Assembly: GCA_036186865.1 (NCBI GenBank)
Contig: AP025054.1
Location: 26,086,118-26,150,117 of the forward strand
Direction of reading: 5' to 3'
Length of the DNA: 64,000 bases
Source: Eustoma russellianum
Taxonomy: Eukaryota > Streptophyta > Magnoliopsida > Gentianales > Gentianaceae
A program made the translations under genes and the position numbers. This document shows positions 11,577 to 20,462 of the stretch, piece after piece. Numbering within the stretch: position 1 is the first letter of the stretch; each line of letters opens with the position of its first letter. The notes below the pieces were generated by a model. That model did not search any database. It had not been told where the DNA came from and saw only the letters and a program-made list of their open reading frames with translations.

Positions 11577-12611
11577 TAATATCTGAGACCCCGGATCTCT
11601 GCCAAACATGTCTCCGTTATTATATGTAAGTATGATGTAACACCAAGGGTGGACCTCGGGATTCATAGACAGTACACGACTACTCGGGGGGTCATTGTTA
11701 GTCTACGTACATATGATGTAACACCGTGGTTGGACTATCGGGATTCATAGACGCTACTTGACTACTTGGGAAGTTCAGTCGGTGGGTCTTGTGTGTGTTC
11801 GTACAAGTTATGACGTGTTATGAACACAGCTATGACAGTTTTGATACGATGATTTCTCACATGATTACGACATGATAGATTTTTATGAAAAAGATGCATG
11901 ACTTTTCTATCACATGAGCATACGCATGTTCATCTGTGTCACCCTACCGGTTATAAGATTAGTCCCTTAGCAGACAAAGGATGATGATACAGTGTAGGGT
12001 CTGACATAGACATAGAAAGAGAAATTGACTACGAAGCATAAGTGAAAGACTTAACCACTACGTAAAGAATAAAGGAGCATGAAAATTAAATAAATGATTT
12101 AATCTGTGATTTACTTTTTTTTGCAAATTAACTATTCTATGTATCAGTGTCACTTTACTTTATCTGTTAATACATGATATGTTATGTCACTGTTCATGTT
12201 ACATTTACTGTTCACCATGCATGATCCACATGACGAACCTAGGCGGAAATACTTGCCAAGTGATAACCCCATCATTTACCTCATCGCAGGGCCAGGAGCC
12301 AGTTCAGGCACAGTTGAGGATGAGCCAGGGATAGATAATCATTGATGAATGTATGGACCAGATTATGTAGTTCCTTTATGTTGTTTTATATTTGTATTTT
12401 GATTTTGTACTGGCGACACTCAGATGTATTTGGATTTAGTTATTCTGTTTTATGCATGTCGATTATGCTTTGTACATTTTGTATTGCTTCTGCGATTTCG
12501 ATAAACGTTTGTGTCAACGTGCACATGAATGTTATCGATGCCTTGTACTTCTTGTAGCAGAGTACGACGGGCAAATCGTGCCGAAATCCTAGTCTCGGGC
12601 GGGGCGCTACA
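11577..12611 (+). repeat. Gy1 3' LTR, last part
   Basis: From about 11813 this aligns with 312-1118 and ends in GCGCTACA at 12611, like the other gypsy LTRs here. The first 230 bp contain two copies, about 81 bp apart, of a segment starting TATGATGTAACACC (11631 and 11712). No gene was seen in it. Confidence 0.75.
11631..11772 (+). repeat. Two direct repeats with TGTAACACC in the Gy1 LTR
   Basis: The two copies share TATGATGTAACACC, then GG.TGGAC, CGGGATTCATAGAC and GACTACT. Their starts, 11631 and 11712, are 81 bp apart. A related segment is in the Gy4 LTR near 60139-60175. Confidence 0.7.
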
Positions 12612-12715
12612 TTGGCCATGCTCTACATTCCGCTACCCTATGCATCCTTCTCACACTTTCAAGTCTCGTCAGACTACATTACACACTCGGATAACATTCT
12701 TTAGGATGGGATGTA
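12612..12715. repeat. 104-bp sequence that recurs at 59086-59189
   Basis: TTGGCCATGC ... TTAGGATGGGAT(G/C)TA follows a gypsy LTR end in both places with few mismatches. The second copy continues ATTATACAATGTC into a LINE tail. Here CoA is inserted, and the continuation ATTATACAAT reappears at 28747-28756 after CoA. Origin unknown; no coding potential was seen. Confidence 0.8.
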
Positions 12716-14550
12716 TGTTGAGAAAAAGAGGTTTGAGTGATTTCAAAATGCATGATTTAAATAACGTGTTACAAAGAAATGCATGACATATTTTATGACA
12801 TGACACGTTGTTGCATGAAACTTGCCTTATATAGTTCATATATATTGTTGCCGTACTAACGAGCCATGAAGCTTTAAAGCTTACATCAAATGGCAAACAT
12901 TTGTTGTGTTTATACTATTTTCAGGTGCCAACATTAATGAACTAAACTAGTTCATTAAGTGAAGTACTTAGTTAATTAAACTGAGTTGTTCATTAAAGGA
13001 AGCAACATTTGGACAAGGCACAAAGGCAACAAGACTAAGAAAGGAAAGTCTTCTCCTCCTCATTTACCACACATATACACGGCCATATATATATATATAA
13101 ATATATATATTTTCAGATTTTTTTGAAAAAGGCACATACACATGCATTTCAACGTACTACCGACACGTTATATATTTTACGTACATACGTTAACGTCACA
13201 CCACCATACTTAACTCATATTTATGAGTATATTCAGGTCTTATATCATATGATATAAGTTATGGTGATGACAAATTCAATACGACACGTTAAAAGTTTCT
13301 AAACCAAAAATTGTCGTATCGGGCGAATACCGAAACTTCGCTAACGTGTCACGTACTTGCCATAAATAGATGGCCAGCCTCTACACTTAAAAAATAACCA
13401 CAAATTTCGTGGGTTTCATGCTATATGCAGCCATAAAATCATTCCATGTTGGCACACACAAATCACCCCACATTAAGGCCACATTGTGGAGATTCCAATT
13501 TCAATTTTATCACATGTAAATGGCGCCACTTTAATCAGCCTTATAAGCTGAATATTAAATTTTATATTATGTACATTATGTGTAACATAATATATATAAC
13601 ATGTGAAAAAATTTAGAATTTAATTAGAGAAAAATCGGGTAATCGATAAACATCGAAAATTCGGTTTTTTACGTACACAATACATGGAACATTTTTGGCA
13701 CATCATACGACACGTATCTAGACACTTTTTACATATGTCATACATCTTAAAGTGTTCTAGAAAATTAAATTAAGGGCTGATTGGAAAATTCCATGTGTGT
13801 ATTATTAAATGTGTACTATTTTTCAAAGTTTGCAAAAATAAAATTCAGCACATGTATATACATATCATACACGCCTATACAGCTGAGATGGAGCATATGT
13901 TGAGCCTTGTTAGCATATGGATTGGTCAAGAATCAATCATACAATGTTGGTGATTTAAAGAAAGAAGATACAAAAGGTAATGTTTCAAATTTCGTCACAA
14001 TTGTGACACATGCTGAAAATTCAGTATGTACACTAATGTGGTGGCCAAAATTTCTTCCATTATGAGCTATATTTTGTGTTTTGAAACATGTGATTAATTC
14101 GAAGACAATTTGGAAGTAATTTGAATAAGTTAAGGAATTAAAATTGTGATATATTTGAATATCACACTTGCTGAAAATTTCAGCATGTGTAGTAATGTAT
14201 CTTGACCGAATTCTTGGCCATATTGGTGTCCAAATTCATTTCCAAAAACGATGAGATTATTTTATACTAATTGGTGATTTATTTCAAAGAGAAAAATCAA
14301 AGAAAATTGGAAATAATTTGAATAAAAGCACCATGTATCACATGCTGAAATTTCAGCATGTCAAGTTCATTCATGGCCGATTTCTTGCTTGTTTTTGTGG
14401 AGAAATTATCTTGCTTAATTTATGTGATAATCTTATGAGTTATGGCAACTATTCTATGTTGATTTTGGCACATGTTTTTAGTGGAATTCTCAGATTTTCC
14501 AAGTCATCAAATGATGACAACATTCAACCTATCAATGAGTGCCAAGTAAG
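12716..14550 (+). repeat. CoA 5' LTR, first part
   Basis: This matches 25696-27527 nearly base for base. It contains a TATA-like CATAAATAGA at 13361-13370. It stops where Gy2 inserted, in the sequence GCCAAGTAAG. No gene was seen. Confidence 0.92.
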
Positions 14551-15519
14551 TGTTACACCCCGTGTCTTTTAAGCACGACTTTCAACACTCTAGGTCAACC
14601 TTAAGTGCAACTTAATTAATTATGTAGTTTACGAGACTTAGTTGCACAAAACATAGAAGAACAAAAGAAAGGGGTTAAAAGTAGAATTAAAAGAAACTAA
14701 GGGTAATTACTTAAAAGGTCCCTACTAGGAGTTAAGGGAGTTACACCACACTTTGGTATAACTCCCCATTGGCCATAAGGGGGGGGACGGTTTTAACATC
14801 ACAGAGAGAAGGAGAGAAAAAAACCTGCAGGAGGAAAAGAGGAAGAGAAAGGAGAGGAAGAAGAAAGAGAGAAGAAGGAAAAGGAAGGGAGAAGACCAAA
14901 CTAGGTGCAATCTTCACCGAAATTCTGCAGTAAAACCGTAAGAATAACTAGAAACCAAGGCAAGTAATCTTTCTATACGCTTTATGCAAATTTTATACCT
15001 TTGGCCCTATGTTCTTACAAAGAGAAAATATGAATCACACATTAGTATTCTTGTCTTGTCTATCATACATGCTTGTTATATGTAAGTCTTGTTGCTAATT
15101 GCGTAAAGACTTGTTCTTTGGGCCAAATTTCTGGAAAAGTTGTGCAGTACTTGTTGTTAGTCAACCATGCCCATGATAGTATATATGTTGATGTGTTTCT
15201 TGCCTTGCTCTACTCTTGTGTTGATTGTATACACTTAGATGTCGAGAGTAAGTGCAGGAAATTGAGGGATGAGTGATGATATTGTTGTAGTCTTGTTGGT
15301 TGGGTATTGTTGATGATAACTCTTGAAGGTGGTGAATGAATGAAGATTTAGTGTGGATCTTGTTAGACATTCAATAAGTGTCAATTCATGATTAGATGTA
15401 TGTTAAGTGTGATGAATCTAGTTGTTAAGATGGATCTTTAAGTGTTGAATCTGGAAGGGTTGAAGAAGAAAGGAGTTGGGTGGAAGTTACTGCAGAAAAA
15501 CTGCAGTTTGGCATCGTCA

Positions 15520-15790
15520 GAACACTTCGAACGCCTACATGAGGCGCTTCATGTCACTATAGGCGCTTCATGTAGCGTTCCAAGTGTCCTGGAGCTTTCC
15601 CGTACAGAAAAACTGCAATTTAGAACCGTCAGAACACTTCGAACGCCTACATGAGGCGCTTCATGTCACATTAGGCGCTTCATGTGGTGTTCAATGTGTC
15701 CTGAATCGTCCCCGAACACTTCGAACGCCTACATGAGGCGCTTCATGTCCCCATTAGGCGCTTCAAGTGGTGTTCCAAGTGTTCTGGAAG
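15520..15790 (+). repeat. Three tandem segments with GGCGCTTCATGT in the Gy2 5' LTR
   Basis: Each copy reads GAACACTTCGAACGCC, TACATGAGGCGCTTCATGT, then (A/T)TAGGCGCTTCA(T/A)GT and GTTC.A.GTGT. The element TACATGAGGCGCTTCATGT is itself partly palindromic. The same array is at about 21431-21701 in the 3' LTR. Confidence 0.85.
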
Positions 15791-16159
15791 TCTTTTTGAC
15801 CCTTTAAGCGCCCTATGTAAGTGTAGTAACTTTATACACTTCTTTTGAACATAAAATGCAAGGGTATTTGAGGTATATTTGAGGTGTGGATGGTAAGTTG
15901 ATCAAGTTAGAATAAGATTGAATCTTGAGTGAGTTTGTGACAAGAATGGGCTTGGAATAACACGACCATAGAGTGTGTGAGGTGCAAGGCCGTATGCTTG
16001 ATAGGCATGATGTATGTGTGTGTGTTACATGTTGATATGAAGCTATTTGTGCATCCTGCATCATGACATGGGCACTTGCATTTGATTTGAGATATGTTTT
16101 GCAAAAGAACAAGAAAGGTTTAAAGTTTTCGAAAGACAAAATGGCTGCTGGTTGATCAC

Positions 16160-16475
16160 AGGGTATAAAGAGTCACGTCTGCGAAAGCAGGGTATAAAGA
16201 GCGTGATCTGTGAATCAACAGCAGGGTATAAAGTATTTTATGGGGCCGTGGACCTATCAGCACGGATATATGATATATGTAATGGGGCCGTGGACCTATC
16301 AGCACGGATATATGATATATGTAATGGGGCCGTGGACCTTTCAGCACGGATATATGTTATATGTAATGGGGCCGTGGACCTTTCAGCACGGATATATGTT
16401 ATATGTAATGGGGCCGTGGACCTTTCAGCACGGATATATGATGGCTGTGGGCTGATCACCCACAGGGTATAAAGT
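16160..16475 (+). promoter_or_regulatory. Repeated GGGTATAAAG motifs around the 42-bp array (Gy2 5' LTR)
   Basis: GGGTATAAAG occurs at about 16161, 16190, 16224 and 16463. TATAAAG resembles a plant TATA box, and repetition either side of the enhancer-like array suggests the LTR promoter is here. This is inference; no start site is known. Confidence 0.4.
16242..16443 (+). repeat. 42-bp tandem repeat, five copies (Gy2 5' LTR)
   Basis: The unit begins GGGGCCGTGGACCT(A/T)TCAGC and ends with ATATGTAAT. Because 42 is a multiple of three, it yields open repetitive frames on both strands (16152-16472 plus, 16238-16609 minus). The 3' LTR has six units, the additional one lying in a 41-bp insertion. 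Confidence 0.95.
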
Positions 16476-17243
16476 TCTGCTACGCGAAGAATATGATATG
16501 TAAAGTGATGAAATGTTTTGTGAAATGGCATGCATGACATGTTTATGAAAGAAGACATATGCATGGGTGTTGTGTGTGATTTTAAAGAAGTACATGCATC
16601 ATGGTACACGAAGCATAAGACTTGACATGCAAGAAACGTGATTAGTTTATGACTTGCTTATGTGATACGTTGTTTTAATGCATGTTGGTTCTCGTATCTG
16701 TGTTCACATATGTGCTTTATCTGTTTTGAGAAGTTCTTATTAAGATGCCATTTGCTAACCCGAGCACCTTATTTTGGGCAATGTTTTATTCACTGGTGAC
16801 TCGACGTGTGTGATTCCGTAAGGTGTATAGACGGGTTACTTGCTGGCGAAGTTTTCGCTAAGAACAATCATTCTGTTCCTTTTCAGGTGAGCCTGAATAT
16901 GAGTTGATATTTATCGAAGATGACGGCGAGTGGGCTCAATGGGACGATGGACAAGGGAATAGATAGATGCTGGATTATTCTGTTTAAGTTTGGAGACTCA
17001 TTGTTATTATGTTGTTCTAAAACTTCTGTTGGCTAGATGAACAAACAGTTTGTTTTTATTCCCGCTGCATTTTATGGATGTTTAATGACGATGAAGGTTT
17101 AAGTTTTATGACGTTTCCGCTGGTTTTAGTATCTTACCTTATGAAGATTGTACGCATGATCTGCTTGACGCTTCGTAGTTCTCGTAGTAGGCTACGGCGG
17201 GTGCACTGGTTCCGATAACGGTATCGGGCTGGGGCGCTACAGG

Positions 17244-17256
17244 TGGTATCAGAGAC
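17244..17256 (+). other. Gy2 primer binding site
   Basis: TGGTATCAGAGAC, two bases after the 5' LTR end, matches the Gy3 site and fits initiator-Met tRNA. The following 200 bp (to about 17465) are an untranslated leader with no recognised feature. Confidence 0.85.
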
Positions 17257-17465
17257 TAGGCTTCAGATCTATCGCGGAAACTTAGGTTCATGATCTTTTA
17301 GACACCTAAGTTATGATTCTCCCATAAGATTGATCCTTAGGTTTAAGTGCTGATTCTCTAGAGCCTAATATGATCTGGTTTGGGTGTGTGCGAGCGCGTA
17401 TATCGTTTAACTTTCTATAATAATGGTAATTTTTGACCACACCGATCTCTTGAATAAAACTTGGA

Positions 17466-18126
17466 GATGCCTTTCTGAAGTATTACGTGTCCGAGACAAT
17501 GATCTTAGACAAGATAAGGGCGTTCGATGAGCTAAAACAGAGTTGGATGATATTGTCGGAGTATGCCGACCATGTCCGTGCTTTGGGTAAGTTTGCTCTT
17601 GTGAGTATGCCTGATAATCGCTTAAAGATGACAAAGTTGGAGCGAGGTTCAGACTCAGGAATTCAGTCAGCAATTGTAAGCGCATGGATGAGAACCAACG
17701 AGGACATGATGGATGCATGCCTCTGCGTCGAGAGTGACTCTCGTAGAGTGGTGGCAAGAGAGGCCGATGCAGGATACTCTGACAAAGGTAAGAGGTTAAA
17801 AGAAGAAATTGAGTTAGTGGAAGGCCAGGACATTTGGATCAAGATTCAGAAGAGATGTTTGGTCAGAAAATTTTAGAGACCCCCACCATAGAACCCAGAT
17901 GTAAATCAAGCCGTAGGAGTTTTCCGCATTGCAATAAGAGCCAGGATGGTGAATGTGGAAGTTGGCAAGGGTGTGTTATCGAGCGGACAGGTAAGTCATC
18001 TCGTTAGAGATTGTCCAGAGATGAGAAAGAATGCTCTGGGAGAAGTGGCTCAATAGCCGAAGACGGATGTTTGCGTCAATGTCATGATGGCCATGAATAT
18101 TTGGCAAGTCGCCGATGTGGTATGAG
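17466..18126 (+). pseudogene. gag: Gy2 gag, truncated and broken
   Basis: The clean stretch 17487-17876 reads SEYADHVRALGKFALVSMPD and MRTNEDMMDACLCVES. These correspond to the capsid segments EYVSRFTVLGWYVPA / NFKELLLACYRVER of Gy1. The amino-terminal half of gag is missing. A zinc-knuckle end (SHLVRDCPE) is recognisable at about 17995-18022. The frame then reaches DVV, a TGA at 18123-18125 and GTILV at about 18126-18140, without the intron present at this point in Gy3 and Gy4. Confidence 0.75.
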
Positions 18127-18200
18127 GTACAATTTTAGTGAACAAGATATTCACTAATGTTCTTTTAATAGCGGTGTGAACCCCTCTACTGTGACAAACT
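18126..18200 (+). pseudogene. Gy2 protease start, intron-free junction
   Basis: GTILVNKIFTNVL follows gag directly, with the codon G|GT spanning 18126/18127. The aspartic-protease motif is present as (F)NSG, with Asp changed to Asn and one base lost. Gy3 and Gy4 have 79-81 bp of intron exactly at this junction. The rest of protease and all of the RT palm are deleted before about 18440. Confidence 0.65.
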
Positions 18201-18439
18201 GATGAGTTAAGCGCCTTTATGGTTCACCGGAATAGTTAGAAACTCAGTACCATGCCCAAGCACCCAAGAACAAATTATGAATTTACACAACACTTACTAT
18301 CAATGGAAGCAAGTGTCAGGAAAGAATCATGAGATGAAAGATGTAATCTTTGAAGGGGTTTGGCGTTGACGTGGAATCAAAGAAAGTTGAAGTTACCACC
18401 GATTGGTCTAGATCTACGAATGACACCAAAGTCAGCGTT

Positions 18440-18990
18440 TCTTGGATCTAGCTAGTTATTATAGGAAGTTTGTTGAGGGATTCTCGACAATAGCAATGCT
18501 CCTCAATTGCCTTACTCAAAAGAAGTCCAAGTTTGAGTGGACGGCAGAATGAGAGAGAAGCTTCCTGGAGCTTAAGAGGAGGTTAACCATAGCTCCGGTA
18601 TTGGCTCAACCTTCTGGTACTGATGGATTTGTGATATGTAGTGATGTGTCAAAAAAAAACAGTCTAGGTACGTAAACTGTAACATAAGTTATGATTCTCC
18701 ATCCAAATCAAGTTTAGTTGGATACTTCACTTGTAGGTTGTGTTTTGGTACAACACAAACGAGTTATCGCGCATGCTTCGTGATAGTTAAACATGAGGCA
18801 GCGAAGATTGGGAGACAACTAAAGGATTACGACATGACCATTAATTTCCATCCCGGAAAAGTTAATAAAGTGGTAGATGGATTAAGCAGAGAATCCAACC
18901 ATGCGCGACACTCATCACTTGAGAGGGAAATAGAAGAATTTGGTTTGAATGTGGTTGACTCTATGGTTAATGTTTTCACATTGTAGACCG
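18440..18990 (+). pseudogene. Gy2 RT end and RNase H fragment
   Basis: The text (S)YYRKFVEGFSTIAMLL...LTQKKSKFEW at about 18450-18550 is the RT-RNase H connection. APVLAQPSGTDGFVICSD follows, and 18738-18986 has LKDYDMTINFHPGKVNKVVDGLSRES, the RNase H end. Stops and frame changes interrupt it. The catalytic RT motif is not present. Confidence 0.7.
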
Positions 18991-19138
18991 TCATCCCAAG
19001 TTTCATGAATTAGGTGAAAGAAGCCCAAAAGAAGAATAAGACTGTGGGTGATATTTTTTGGAAATTGAGACATAGTCAGGTTGATGGATTTTAAACCAAT
19101 GAGGACGAGCGCTTATGGTTAGAGAAAAAAAAAAGGGG

Positions 19139-19148
19139 NNNNNNNNNN
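19139..19148. other. Assembly gap (10 N)
   Basis: A run of ten N inside the Gy2 interior, between the RNase H and integrase pieces. A fixed run of ten is probably a placeholder and not a measured length; a homopolymer AAAAAAAAAAGGGG precedes it. Confidence 1.
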
Positions 19149-19189
19149 TAAGGAAAGAAATATTGCAAGGGACTCACAGCTCAAGGTTA

Positions 19190-19990
19190 TCGATATGTTC
19201 TAGGAAGCACCAAAATGTACAGGGATCCATGACAATACTATTGGTGATGTAAGATGAAGAGGCATATTGTGGAGATTTGAGAGATGTCTGGTGCGTCAGT
19301 AGGTGGTGATAAACACCAACGATCTGGTGGAATATCGATGCTGTCGGAGATTCCCTAGTGAAAATGTGAATGTGTCACAATGGACTTTGTGGCTGGTTTA
19401 CCGAGGACAATAAGTGGGGATAACATGATCTTGGTGATTGTGGATCGGTTGACCAAGTCTACACATATTCTACCTGTCTCAAGGGAAGCATCTCTCGATG
19501 AGTTGGTAAATTTGGATATGGACAACATTGTCAGCCTGCATGGTGTTTCCATGAGCATAGCACCTAACCAAGACCAACGTTTTACTTCCAAGCCCTGGAC
19601 AGTATTTTAGAGAGCCATGGGAAAGGAATTTAGGTTAAGTACAGTGTATCATCTCCGAACCGATAGACAATCTAAGCGGACTATCCATACCCTAGAAGAC
19701 ATGTTAGAGACTGGTGTCCTAGACTTCGAAGGAAGTTGGGATGGAATGATTAAATTAATGGAGTTCTGGTATAATAGCAGGCACCACCATGCAAGTGACG
19801 TGGTTCTTTTCGAAGCGTTGTATAGAGGGAAGTGTGGGTCCCTCGTTTATTGGATGAAGTTGGTGTGAGGACCCTCACAAGATCTGAGTTACTTGAGAAG
19901 ACGTTAGAAAATGTGAAAATCATTTAAGATAGACTTAAGATGGCTCAAGACCGCAGCAGACTTTGGACGGGTGCCAGGCGACGGCTTTTG
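19190..19990 (+). pseudogene. Gy2 integrase, broken
   Basis: Pieces in order: MDFVAGLPRTISGDNMILVIVDRL at 19380, holding the first catalytic Asp region; QDQRFTSKPW at about 19570, where the second Asp of the usual DRD motif has become Gln-Asp; then HLRTDRQSKRTIHTLEDML at about 19650, where the HPQTDGQSERT motif is altered. Stops lie at about 19608 and 19866. It could not catalyse strand transfer. Confidence 0.8.
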
Positions 19991-20108
19991 GAGTAAATGT
20001 AGGCGGAAAAGGTCTATTTAAGAGAATCACCTACAAAGGATGCTATAAGATTCGGAATCAGAGATAAGCTGAGCCCACGTTATTGGTTGTTACGAGAAAC
20101 TTGAGAAG

Positions 20109-20417
20109 TTGGGAGCTTTGACATATAGGTTGGCATTACCCCCGGTGTTGGCACAAGTTCACAGTGTATTCCACGTGTCACAATTAAGAAAGTACGTGGC
20201 GGATCCAAGTCATGTACTTGAAGCTCAACCTTTGGAACTCAAGGACGATGTTACATATGAGGAAGTACCCGTGAAAATTGTGGACCGAAAGGATCAAGTG
20301 TTGAGGAAGCGAGTGATCCCGTATGTAAAGGTTCAATGGAGCAATCACACGGAACGTGAAGCCACTTGGGAGCTCGAAGAACAAATGCGGGAGAAGTATC
20401 CTCAGCTCTTTGACTAA
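20109..20417 (+). pseudogene. Gy2 polyprotein end with chromodomain-type tail
   Basis: An open stretch reads LTYRLALPPVLAQVHSVFHVSQLRKYV, the usual integrase-end motif. After a linker comes VIPYVKVQWSNHTEREATWE, then MREKYPQLFD and a stop at 20415-20417. The last part is the chromodomain-like tail of Tekay/Del-type chromoviruses, thought to steer integration to heterochromatin. It is the best preserved part of the interior, but upstream breaks make it non-functional. Confidence 0.8.
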
Positions 20418-20424
20418 GGTACGT

Positions 20425-20462
20425 AAGTTTCGAGGACGAAACTTTTTGTAAGGGGGGTGGAA
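20425..20462 (+). other. Gy2 stem-loop and polypurine tract
   Basis: The 8-bp stem AAGTTTCG/CGAAACTT with loop AGGA (20425-20444) is identical to that of Gy1. It is followed by the polypurine tract AAGGGGGGTGGAA at 20450-20462, which touches the 3' LTR. Confidence 0.85.

Larger units (their letters stand above)
14551..17241 (+). repeat. Gy2 5' LTR
   Basis: 2,691 bp, TG...CA. It holds three imperfect copies of a segment with GAACACTTCGAACGCC (15520-15790), five 42-bp repeats (16242-16443) and several GGGTATAAAG motifs that may be TATA boxes. ORFs such as 15442-15654, 15813-16139 and 16152-16472 fall within these repeats and are not genes. Confidence 0.93.

Noticed and set aside
15813..16139. 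108-codon minus-strand ORF, identical at 21724-22050
   Set aside because: The identity is explained by the two LTRs of Gy2 being nearly identical, not by protein conservation.
16152..16472. ORFs with repeated 14-residue units on both strands in the Gy2 LTRs (also 16238-16609 and 22063-22561)
   Set aside because: They come from the 42-bp tandem repeat, whose length is a multiple of three. Frames are open on both strands and in several phases, so no protein is implied.
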